A DNA stretch of 46,321 nucleotides, from assembly GCA_025350105.1 (NCBI GenBank), contig JANXYJ010000060.1, positions 1 through 46,321 on the forward strand, given 5' to 3'. Under the pieces are notes generated by a model. The model saw nothing but the letters and a program-made list of their open reading frames with translations. It did not search any database and was not told where the DNA came from. Shown here piece by piece: positions 31,832 through 39,452 of the stretch. A program made the position numbers and the translations under genes. This DNA comes from Terriglobia bacterium. Its GTDB lineage: Bacteria; Acidobacteriota; Terriglobia; Bryobacterales; Bryobacteraceae. Positions within the stretch are counted from its first letter, which is position 1. Every line of letters starts with the position of its first letter.

Positions 31832-34800
31832 TTAGAAAATGTACTTCAGCGCGAACTGCATAATACGCGGATCTTGGATCGACTGCGTTACCGCACCAAG
31901 GCCAGCGGTGTTGGCGAACGTCGGCACGCCGAAGGTTTGGGGGCCCCCCACCGCACCGCTAGCCGATGCCGTGCTGAGGGTGGTGACGGGGTTATACAAA
32001 TTCACGATGTTGGGCAGATTGAAGACTTCGCCGCGAACCTCAATATTCTGGCGTTCCGTGATTTTGATAGCGCGCGAAACGCCCATGTTCACCAGTAAGT
32101 AACCTGGCCCACGCACGGCCTGTGCGCCCATATTGCCGTAGGTGCCAGGCGGCATGATAGCGCCACCCCAGGTGTTCGCCGCGAGTGGCGAGAACGCCTT
32201 AGGATTCAACCACCCATCCTTGCCTTTGTTGGGCAGATAAATATCCGGCAGAATTTGATTCGCACGCTGCACAGCCCCGTTGCCATTCAAAGCGATGTCA
32301 AGACCAGTGGTCACGTTCAACGGCGCGCCGGAACTGATGATGGCCGAAACCGACATCTTCCATCCTCCCGCAACCCATTCCACCTTGCGGTTGGAGTATT
32401 TGGGCGAGGTCAGCACCAGCGTCTGGTTGAAGACTTTACGGTAATCCGAACCCGGGCAATCGCCACGGTCAGCGCGGCGATTATCTAAGCGGGTCTCGGC
32501 AAAAGTAGACAAGCCCAGCGCAGGCGTGTAGAGATCCGATACGCAATGCGCCCAGGTGAAATTGGTAGTTGAGGTGAAGTGGTGACCTAGCCGATGCTGC
32601 GCCGAAAGCGCCAGTCCGTTGTAATTCGCCGTGCCGCCCTCATCCAGCACTTCGGTTTCGCCAAAATACGTCCCCCAGGTAGGGCTGAGTAAATTAAAGC
32701 GGCGCCGCGCGGCAGTGCTGGCGGTGGTATTGCAGTTGTTCACCGTTGCTCCGTTGATCACGCAAGTGGGACTGGTCCCCAAAAATTGCGATTGATTCAC
32801 CGGATTGTTCAGCCACAGGTGCCGCGAACCGTTACCGATGTAGGCTCCCGTGAATAGCCAGTTGCCCGCTTGGCGTTGAATACTCAAATTGTATTGCTGC
32901 ACGTAGCTGGGTTTCACATCCAGCGGATAGCCGTAGGTCAACTGCAAGTTGCCTTTCAGGAAATTGAAGTTATTGGCCGGTGCCAGCGGGAACGGGTTTC
33001 CTGAAGTGGTGGTCCACGGATTGGCGATGTTGGGAAGACTGTTCACCGTGATGGATGCTCCCCACGGCGGCGAGAAGCCGAACTGATCGAACGCAAAATT
33101 GGGGAAGTCGTAGAAGAAGCCATAGCCGGCGCGAATGGACATCTTGCCAGTGCCGGTAGGATCCCACACCACACCCAGGCGCGGCGAGAAATTGGCCATC
33201 TTGTTCGGGCTGTATTTGTTATTGGGCAAGCCCGCATCGCCGCCGAAAATCAAACCGGCGGGTGCATTGGGGAAGCGCTGGCTGACGGTGCCCGCCAGGA
33301 AATTGGCCATGGAAAACGTCAGCGTCTCATTATAAGGATTGGTATGGCCAAAGAACGGATCCCAGCGGATACCTGCGTTGATGGTCAAGTGGCGGCTGGC
33401 TTTCCAGGCGTCCTGCACGTACAGGCCAAAAACATTCTGGTGCTGGTCTGAATACGACGGGCCGGATTGGCCAAAGCTGAAGGCCTTGCCCGTAACAAAA
33501 TCAGCCAGCGCATTACCCGTGGAGGTGCCATTGAAAGTGAAGGTTCCGTTGGAGTTCAGATAATTGATGGCGGTGGCTTTCAAATTCACGAACAGCATGC
33601 CGAAGGTGATTTGATGCGCGCCGTGGGTCATCGATACGTCGTCGGAAACTTGCGTGGTGGTGTAGGGCTGCCAATTCGGCGTAGTGGCGATGCTAAAGCC
33701 GCCTCCGGCACCGCTCACGGTGAGCCCGCCCAAAAATTTACCGAACTGGTCGCTGGGCAATTGATAAATGTTCACGCCAAGGTCCGGGTAGCCGATGTAG
33801 GAATTGTTGATCGTTGTGTTGGAAGACCGGTTGATCATCGCCCGGAAACTGTTCACCATTGAGTTTGAGATGAGATAGGTATCGCCCAAGGTGACGTTAA
33901 ACACACTATTCGAAGCTCCGCCGATGGAACCAACCAGAATGCCCTGCGTTGGGTCGCCTTTGGGGCTTTCAAAGTGGTCCACGAAATAACGGCCAAACAG
34001 CGAGTGCTTTTCGGTGATCTGATAATCGATCCGCGAAAGCCCCTGGTTCTCGGTGAAACTGCCGGGCGGGCCATAGGTGATTTGGCCATTGGCGGCTGTG
34101 GGGACGGGCAGGTATTTGCGCAACGCCAGGGCAACCGGACTAATCGGGCCAATGTTACTGCTCTTTCCCACAGCCGAAAAATCGCCCGCCCACATGGCCG
34201 CCGTCGGCACAAATGCCACGGTAGCAATCGGCGTGGACTTCACAATATTGTCCTGGTAACCCAAAAAGTAAAACAGCTTGTCTTTCTTGATCGCCCCGCC
34301 GATGGTGCCGCCGAATTGATTGCGTTTCAAAGTGTCGCGAACCGGCTGAAAGGAGTTCCGCGCATTGAATTTGTAGTTGCGCACAAACTCAAACGCATCG
34401 CCGTGAATCTGATTGGTGCCGGACTTGGTTACCACGTTCACCGCACCCGCCGAATGATACCCGTACTGCGCCGGCAGCGAGCTGGTTTCTACTTTGAATT
34501 CCTGGATGGCGTCCGGGAAAGGCAATGGAAGGTTCTGATTGCTCAACGGGTCATTGTGTGTGCCGCCGTCCAGCAAATAGCCGACGGACCCGTTTCCTCC
34601 GCCAGCGAAAGACGCCGAGATCGACGACGCCGATGAGGCACGAAACGTCCGGCCCGGGTTCACGCCAGCGGTGAGGTAAATCAAATCCGTGATATTGCGT
34701 CCGTTCAGCGGCAAATCGACCACCCGTTGCTGATCGATCACCTGACCGACGCCCGCGCTTTGCGTTTCCACCATGTTCGCGGCGGCCTCTACCTGCACCT

Positions 34801-35143
34801 GTTCGGTGATAGCGCCCACTTTCAGCCCCACGTCAATCGTCGGATTACTGGCCACCTGCAGCACAATTCCGGTTTGCACGTACTTGCTGAAACCGTCCTT
34901 GGAAACCTCCAACGTATAAGGACCGATGGAGAGTTCCGGAAAAATGTAACTGCCGTCGGTGGCGCTGGTAACGGTTCGAGTGGCACCAGTGGCCGTTTGC
35001 ATGGCCTTCACTTCCGCTCCCGGCACGGCGGAACCGGTGGAATCCTGCACCGTTCCTCTAATTTGCGCGGTGGAAACCGCCTGCGCGGAAAGTACAGCGC
35101 AGTGCAAAGTTAATAAGAACGCAATCCCTAAACCCTTCCTCAT
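31832..35143 (-). CDS. Oar-like TonB-dependent receptor with carboxypeptidase-regulatory domain
   Basis: The 1103-residue outer-membrane protein has a signal peptide (LGIAFLLTLHCAVLSAQ), an N-terminal CarboxypepD_reg-like beta-sandwich (TAQIRGTVQDSTGSAVPGAEV through about 110), a plug domain (VIDQQRVVDLPLNGRNITDLI) and a long beta-barrel ending in FALKYIF. The terminal aromatic residue is typical of outer-membrane insertion. Such receptors are strongly expanded in Acidobacteriota and probably import plant-derived or other bulky compounds. It is preceded by a strong consensus-like promoter and AAAGGGGAG about 8 nt before the ATG. It opens the minus-strand operon with DUF6152 and partner proteins, which suggests it imports what they handle. 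Confidence 0.93.
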   Translation of the reverse strand: MRKGLGIAFLLTLHCAVLSAQAVSTAQIRGTVQDSTGSAVPGAEVKAMQTATGATRTVTSATDGSYIFPELSIGPYTLEVSKDGFSKYVQTGIVLQVASNPTIDVGLKVGAITEQVQVEAAANMVETQSAGVGQVIDQQRVVDLPLNGRNITDLIYLTAGVNPGRTFRASSASSISASFAGGGNGSVGYLLDGGTHNDPLSNQNLPLPFPDAIQEFKVETSSLPAQYGYHSAGAVNVVTKSGTNQIHGDAFEFVRNYKFNARNSFQPVRDTLKRNQFGGTIGGAIKKDKLFYFLGYQDNIVKSTPIATVAFVPTAAMWAGDFSAVGKSSNIGPISPVALALRKYLPVPTAANGQITYGPPGSFTENQGLSRIDYQITEKHSLFGRYFVDHFESPKGDPTQGILVGSIGGASNSVFNVTLGDTYLISNSMVNSFRAMINRSSNTTINNSYIGYPDLGVNIYQLPSDQFGKFLGGLTVSGAGGGFSIATTPNWQPYTTTQVSDDVSMTHGAHQITFGMLFVNLKATAINYLNSNGTFTFNGTSTGNALADFVTGKAFSFGQSGPSYSDQHQNVFGLYVQDAWKASRHLTINAGIRWDPFFGHTNPYNETLTFSMANFLAGTVSQRFPNAPAGLIFGGDAGLPNNKYSPNKMANFSPRLGVVWDPTGTGKMSIRAGYGFFYDFPNFAFDQFGFSPPWGASITVNSLPNIANPWTTTSGNPFPLAPANNFNFLKGNLQLTYGYPLDVKPSYVQQYNLSIQRQAGNWLFTGAYIGNGSRHLWLNNPVNQSQFLGTSPTCVINGATVNNCNTTASTAARRRFNLLSPTWGTYFGETEVLDEGGTANYNGLALSAQHRLGHHFTSTTNFTWAHCVSDLYTPALGLSTFAETRLDNRRADRGDCPGSDYRKVFNQTLVLTSPKYSNRKVEWVAGGWKMSVSAIISSGAPLNVTTGLDIALNGNGAVQRANQILPDIYLPNKGKDGWLNPKAFSPLAANTWGGAIMPPGTYGNMGAQAVRGPGYLLVNMGVSRAIKITERQNIEVRGEVFNLPNIVNLYNPVTTLSTASASGAVGGPQTFGVPTFANTAGLGAVTQSIQDPRIMQFALKYIF

Positions 35144-35196
35144 GTTGGACTCCCCTTTTGCAACGATTCACCAGAAGTAGTAGATCTAGTGGCTGC

Positions 35197-35226
35197 ATTG
35201 TATCGGCGGAGTCCCTCGCGTGTCAA
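35197..35226 (-). promoter_or_regulatory. Consensus sigma70-type promoter of the TonB receptor operon
   Basis: On the minus strand TTGACA (35226-35221) and TACAAT (35202-35197) are separated by 18 nt. The expected transcription start lies about 45-50 nt before the receptor ATG. A perfect 12-nt direct repeat (35229-35252) lies just upstream of the minus-35 box and could bind a regulator. Confidence 0.75.
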
Positions 35227-35228
35227 TT

Positions 35229-35252
35229 GGCACGAGCCGCGGCACGAGCCGC
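35229..35252. repeat. Perfect 12-nt tandem repeat upstream of the receptor promoter
   Basis: GGCACGAGCCGC occurs twice head to tail (35229-35240, 35241-35252), 3 nt upstream of the minus-35 element of the receptor promoter and about 95 nt before the divergent partner gene. Confidence 0.85.
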
Positions 35253-35326
35253 GATTACCGGCATGGGGTGACCACAACGGAAGGCCCCGATTGACTCCAA
35301 CTTTGCCGCCGGGTTACCATCACCCC

Positions 35327-35354
35327 AAAGCATGGTGACTAAAGCATGGTGAAT
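35327..35354. repeat. 14-nt tandem duplication creating a micro-ORF over a start codon
   Basis: AAAGCATGGTGACT (35327-35340) and AAAGCATGGTGAAT (35341-35354) are adjacent copies. Each has an ATG. The second ATG (35346) is the start of the partner gene. The first (35332) opens a six-codon frame, MVTKAW, whose TGA (35350-35352) overlaps the start region. Confidence 0.8.
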
Positions 35355-36452
35355 AGAAACAAGTCCCTCATCGTTGTTACCCTGGCGTGGGTTACCCTGG
35401 CGTGGAGCCTCGCTGCGACGGCGCAATCCAGTGCGACGACCTCGGAGCCATCAGTAGTTGCCGCGCCCAAAGGCAACCCCTACCGCGTCGCTGCGACATT
35501 ACCCGCGCGTATCATCAGCTTGACCGCGGAACCGGGCGCGAATATTCAGCCCGGCCAATCGGTCAATATCGTCTGGCGCACGGAGAACCCCACGCGGGTG
35601 ACCATCGAGCCCGACTTGGGTAGAGTTCCCGCTCGCGGCACCCGGTTGTTGTCGCCGAAAGCCACAACAACGTATACGCTAACGGTGCGCGGCGCGGGCG
35701 ACGTCACGCTGACTAAAACCTTGACGGTCAATGTGGCCGGGACCACGCCGATCAATGTGAGTGCCGCGCCGGAAGTGACCAAAACCGTTCCGCGTACCTC
35801 CGACGGAAAGCCGGATTTGACGGGCGTTTACGGAACCGCGTTTAATCTGGGCGCAGCGCCGGCGGCGGCCAGACCAAAGGATGCGCCCCCACCATCCACC
35901 GAAGCCCGCGGCTATTTCGGCGCGCCTGCGGCACTCAAATCCGGAGCCGAAAGTTTTCGCATCACCCGGCCCGCCGAAGATTCCGGTCCCACGGCCAACT
36001 GCATGCCGCTGATTGGCCCGCAAGCCTATGGTGTTCCCTATCAATTTCAGTTGGTGCAAAACGCCCGCTACGTAGTCCTGATGCACGAATATCCAGGTGT
36101 GTTCCGCGTGATTCCCATCAGCAACAATCCCCACCCGGTTGACCCGGACCCCAGTTGGATGGGCGATTCCATCGCGCATTGGGATGGCGATACGCTGGTG
36201 GTGGATTCGGTGGGCTACAACGACAAAACCGAGCTGAGCGTATTTCGGCATAGCGAATCCCTACATATGATTGAACGCTTTCGCCGGACAGACTTCGATA
36301 CGCTGCACCTGGAAATCACCATAGAAGACCCCAACGTGTTCGCCAAGCCCTGGGTGCTAAGCCGCGATTTCAACTTCCGGCCTGAGCTGACGCGCATCGA
36401 CGAATTTGTTTGTGAAAACAACCGCGATTACAGCAAGTTGTTCAAAAAATAA
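35346..36452 (+). CDS. Secreted DUF6152-partner protein with extra Ig-like domain (copy C)
   Basis: The 368-residue product has a signal peptide with a tandemly repeated VTLAWVTLAW, an Ig-like beta-sandwich domain (about 50-125, with QPGQSVNIVWRTENPTRVTIEP and TYTLTVRGAGDVTLTKTLTV), and the partner-family domain with TANCMPLIGPQAYG, a SIAHWDGDTLVVDSVGY signature, HSESLHMIERFRR, LEITIEDPNVF and a final FVCENNRDYSKLFKK. It lies on the plus strand, divergent from the TonB receptor. The other two paralogues lack the Ig-like domain. It leads an operon with DUF6152 copy 3, a lipocalin-like protein and an SDR. Confidence 0.82.
   Translation: MVNRNKSLIVVTLAWVTLAWSLAATAQSSATTSEPSVVAAPKGNPYRVAATLPARIISLTAEPGANIQPGQSVNIVWRTENPTRVTIEPDLGRVPARGTRLLSPKATTTYTLTVRGAGDVTLTKTLTVNVAGTTPINVSAAPEVTKTVPRTSDGKPDLTGVYGTAFNLGAAPAAARPKDAPPPSTEARGYFGAPAALKSGAESFRITRPAEDSGPTANCMPLIGPQAYGVPYQFQLVQNARYVVLMHEYPGVFRVIPISNNPHPVDPDPSWMGDSIAHWDGDTLVVDSVGYNDKTELSVFRHSESLHMIERFRRTDFDTLHLEITIEDPNVFAKPWVLSRDFNFRPELTRIDEFVCENNRDYSKLFKK
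35376..35405 (+). repeat. Perfect 15-nt tandem duplication in the signal-peptide coding region
   Basis: GTTACCCTGGCGTGG occurs twice (35376-35390, 35391-35405) and encodes VTLAW twice in the hydrophobic core of the signal peptide. The copies are identical, so the duplication is likely recent and lengthens the hydrophobic core by five residues. Confidence 0.9.
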
Positions 36453-36466
36453 ACGGAGACGGCAAA

Positions 36467-36841
36467 ATGAACAGACGAAAGTTTTTTGTGGGTTTGGGCG
36501 TGCCTGCCATCGCTTTGTTGGCCCCGGCGCTTTCGGCCCATCACTCCACCTCCATGTACGACATGGAAAATCCGGTCACGGTTACCGGCACGGTGAAGCG
36601 GTTTGAATGGACCAACCCGCACGCGTTCATCTTTCTTGACGTGAAAGACAAAGACGGAAAAATCGTGGAGTGGGAAGTGGAGCTGATGAGCCTGAACCAC
36701 TTGCGCACCTACGGTTGGGTGCGCGACACGGTGAAACCCGGTGACATCATCCAATGCACCGGCGGGCGGGCGCGCAGCGGTGCCACTTCAATTATCAGTT
36801 CGCTGATTAAGCTGGCCGACGGGCGCGAGATCAGGTCGTAA
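36467..36841 (+). CDS. Secreted DUF6152 family protein with Tat-like signal (copy 3)
   Basis: The 124-residue product has a twin-arginine-like leader (MNRRKFFVGLGVPAIALLAPALSA) and predicted mature N-terminus HHSTSMYDMEN. The core VTVTGTVKRFEWTNPHAFIFLDV, WEVELMSL, GW and VKPGDIIQCTGG is DUF6152. It differs from the other two copies, whose leaders are ordinary Sec signals. It lies 14 nt after the partner gene and 15 nt before the lipocalin gene. The CTGG part adds a lone cysteine not seen in copies 1 and 2. Confidence 0.9.
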   Translation: MNRRKFFVGLGVPAIALLAPALSAHHSTSMYDMENPVTVTGTVKRFEWTNPHAFIFLDVKDKDGKIVEWEVELMSLNHLRTYGWVRDTVKPGDIIQCTGGRARSGATSIISSLIKLADGREIRS

Positions 36842-36856
36842 GGCAAGGGAACTCAC

Positions 36857-37351
36857 ATGAAGAATAGTTTGACGCGGCGCGGCGCCCTGGCTTTGACGGG
36901 CACGGCTGTGCTGGCGGCCACCAGCGCGACTGCCGCCACCCCAGCGCGCGAACGCATCGTGGGTTTATACAAATTGGCCAAGGTGATTCGCCGTACCGCC
37001 GATGGCCAGGAGACCGTCACCAACGCCAACCCCACCGGGCGCATCTCTTACGATAAGAGCGGCCGCGTATGGGTTTTGTTGGCTCCGCCGGAAAGAAAAT
37101 CCGCGAAAGACCAGCGCAACATGACCCTGGAAGACTATCAGGAAATGGCGCGCGGGCTGATGGGCTATTTCGGCACTTACGAAGTGGATGAAGCAAAGAA
37201 GAAGTTGATCATTCATCTGGAAGCGGCGGCAAATCCCGCGTTGACTGGCACAACAATCGAACGGGAATATGTTTTAACCGACACCACGCTCACCATGATC
37301 GTTCCGGGCAATCCGGCGACATTGAATGTGTTCGAGAGATTGCCCGACTAG
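36857..37351 (+). CDS. Tat-exported lipocalin-like protein
   Basis: The 164-residue product has a twin-arginine signal (NSLTRRGALALTGTAVLAATSATAA) and a small beta-barrel domain of the lipocalin-like 5 type: IVGLYKLAKVIRRTADGQE, GRISYDKSGRVWVLL, TYEVDEAKKKLIIHL, IEREYVLTDTTLTMIV. Proteins of this group often bind small hydrophobic ligands, but no ligand is known. It is third in the plus-strand operon and the second with a Tat-like leader. Confidence 0.85.
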   Translation: MKNSLTRRGALALTGTAVLAATSATAATPARERIVGLYKLAKVIRRTADGQETVTNANPTGRISYDKSGRVWVLLAPPERKSAKDQRNMTLEDYQEMARGLMGYFGTYEVDEAKKKLIIHLEAAANPALTGTTIEREYVLTDTTLTMIVPGNPATLNVFERLPD

Positions 37352-37360
37352 GCTTTCATC

Positions 37361-38065
37361 ATGAATCTAAAAAACGCAGCAGTACTGATCTCCGGCGGCA
37401 GTGCGGGCATCGGCTACGCCATCGCCAAAACCCTGATGGACAGCGGCGCGCGCGTGGCCATCACCGGCCGCGATCAAGCGCGTTTAACCGCCGCGGCGAA
37501 GGAGCTGGGCGCCTTCCCCATTCAAGCCGACGTTTCGCAAGAAGCCGACGTGCTGCGGACCTATAAAGAGGTGCTGGCCAAATTTGGCGAGCTGGATGTG
37601 CTGGTGAACAACGCTGGCATCGGCGCGTTCAAGCCGCTGGTGGAAACCGAAACCGCGGCGTTCGAGCGCATCTTCGCCACCAACGTCACCGGTGCCATGA
37701 TGATGGGGCGCGAAGCGGCGAAGCATTTTGTCCAACGCAACCGCGGCAACATCATCAATATTGCGTCGACCGCGGCACTGCGCGGCGCGCCCAACGGAAC
37801 CGCTTACTACGGCAGTAAATTTGCCTTGCGCGGCATGACCGAATGCTGGCGCGCCGAACTGCGCAAGTACAACGTACGTGTGATGCTGGTGAACCCCAGC
37901 GAAGTGATCACCAACTTCGCCGCTACCGCCGGCTTTGCGCAAAAGGCGAATGACAGTAAACTGCGCGGCCAGGAACTGGCCCACGCCGTAAAAGCCATTC
38001 TCGAAATGGACGACCGCGGCTTCACCACAGAGCTTGCAGTCTTCGCCACCAATCCGCTTGACTGA
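37361..38065 (+). CDS. SDR-family oxidoreductase
   Basis: The 234-residue cytoplasmic enzyme has the classical short-chain dehydrogenase motifs: cofactor loop SGGSAGIG (11-18), NNAGIG (83-88), structural Asn108 or 109, catalytic Ser136 in NIASTAAL, and Tyr149 and Lys153 in YYGSK. The Arg at GRD after the second strand suggests NADP. It should oxidise or reduce a hydroxyl or ketone. Last in the plus-strand operon and the only cytoplasmic member, it may process the compound that the outer-membrane receptor and secreted proteins deliver. It converges on the second PQQ-dependent dehydrogenase. Confidence 0.92.
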   Translation: MNLKNAAVLISGGSAGIGYAIAKTLMDSGARVAITGRDQARLTAAAKELGAFPIQADVSQEADVLRTYKEVLAKFGELDVLVNNAGIGAFKPLVETETAAFERIFATNVTGAMMMGREAAKHFVQRNRGNIINIASTAALRGAPNGTAYYGSKFALRGMTECWRAELRKYNVRVMLVNPSEVITNFAATAGFAQKANDSKLRGQELAHAVKAILEMDDRGFTTELAVFATNPLD

Positions 38066-38087
38066 AGACGTGGATTGATGGATACAT

Positions 38088-39380
38088 CTATCGCTTCGGC
38101 GTCAAACGCAACAATGACCCGCCGCCGGTAAGAACATACACCGCGCCATCCGGGCCTTGCCGCATATCGCGAATGCGTTGCTTCAAGTCCAGCAACAGTT
38201 TTTCTTCGCCAATCACCCGGTCGCCATTCAACACCAGGCGCACCAGGTGCTGGCCGGCCAGTGCGCCCACAAAAACATTTCCCTTCCATTCCGGAAACAG
38301 ATCGCCGGTGTAGAACATCATGCCGGAAGGCGCAATCGAAGGCACCCAGAAATAGATGGGCTGCTCCACTCCCTCCATTGCTGTGCGCCCGTTGCCCACC
38401 TTCACGTTCTTTTGCCCGTCGGTACGGCGCACGTCATATTGGCGGCCATAGGAGACGTCGGGCCAGCCGTAATCTTTTCTAGCGCGAATGATGTTAATCT
38501 CGTCGCCGCCCTGTGGTCCGTGATCGGTGGTCCAGAGTGCGCCCGTAGCTGGGTTGATCGCCGCGCCTTCCGGATCGCGCAACCCATGCGCATAAGTATC
38601 CGGCGGAACCGTCGCTCGATCCAACCACGGATTGTCTTTGGGAATGGACCCGTCACGATTGATCCGGCTGACACGGCCCGAATAATTGCGGCGAATATCA
38701 GGATCGGCCGTGAAGTCGTGCTCCACTCCATCCAAATCAGAATCATAGAATCGAAAGCGGTCAGCGCCGGTGATCATCAGCGTCCCGTCCGGCGCCACCA
38801 CCATGCGACGCTCGCCACCACCATCCAAAATCACCTGCACATTTTCCAGGCGTCGATTGTCGTCGCTCAAACGCGCGCGCGCCACCTTCTCCATCCCTAA
38901 ATTCAAAGTGCGCCGCTCGGCAAGTGACTTGGTCCACACCTGATCGTAGAAAAACTCCGTGGGCCACAACCCGGCTGCTTCGCCGGGCGGCGGAGCGAAA
39001 TAGGTAAAGTACAATAAACGATTCTGCGCGAAGTTCGGATCCAGCACCACGTCATGCAGGCCCTGTGCGGCGATCACCTTCACTGGCGGCACGCCCAGCA
39101 GCGGCGCGGAGACGACGCCGTCGCGCCGCACCGTGCGCATGGCCCCGTTGCCTTCGGTGACCAGAAAGTTTCCATCCGGCAAAAACGCCAACGACCATGG
39201 GACGGTCAATCGCGTGGTAATGGTTTCGATGTTTAACGTTGGAGAAAGCTTCGCGGGCGCTGGCGCCTTGGTCTGCCCTGCGAAGGCGGGCTTCGGATTC
39301 AGCGGATCGTCCGCCGCTTGCCCGTTCGCGAAAAGTCCCGCCGTCATCAAGGCCACCGTGATCATGGATGTTCTACTCAT
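38088..39380 (-). CDS. Secreted PQQ-dependent sugar dehydrogenase (Asd/YliI type)
   Basis: The 430-residue product has a signal peptide (MITVALMTAGLFANGQA) and a six-bladed propeller of the soluble aldose dehydrogenase group: PWSLAFLPDGNFLVTEG, AQGLHDVVLDPNFAQN, ALWTTDHGPQGGDEINII, DYGWPDVSYG and IAPSGMMFYTGDLFPEWKGNVFVGAL. These hold the PQQ and calcium sites. It would oxidise sugars or aldehydes in the periplasm. It is the second such enzyme in the window and lies beside the DUF6152 cluster, converging on the SDR, so it may act on the same substrate. No cytochrome gene is next to it. Confidence 0.9.
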   Translation of the reverse strand: MSRTSMITVALMTAGLFANGQAADDPLNPKPAFAGQTKAPAPAKLSPTLNIETITTRLTVPWSLAFLPDGNFLVTEGNGAMRTVRRDGVVSAPLLGVPPVKVIAAQGLHDVVLDPNFAQNRLLYFTYFAPPPGEAAGLWPTEFFYDQVWTKSLAERRTLNLGMEKVARARLSDDNRRLENVQVILDGGGERRMVVAPDGTLMITGADRFRFYDSDLDGVEHDFTADPDIRRNYSGRVSRINRDGSIPKDNPWLDRATVPPDTYAHGLRDPEGAAINPATGALWTTDHGPQGGDEINIIRARKDYGWPDVSYGRQYDVRRTDGQKNVKVGNGRTAMEGVEQPIYFWVPSIAPSGMMFYTGDLFPEWKGNVFVGALAGQHLVRLVLNGDRVIGEEKLLLDLKQRIRDMRQGPDGAVYVLTGGGSLLRLTPKR

Positions 39381-39452
39381 GTTGTCTCCTAACGCAATAA
39401 AAGGATAGCGTAGTGCGATTCAGTTCGCGCTACAATTGCCTAGAGCGAAGAA

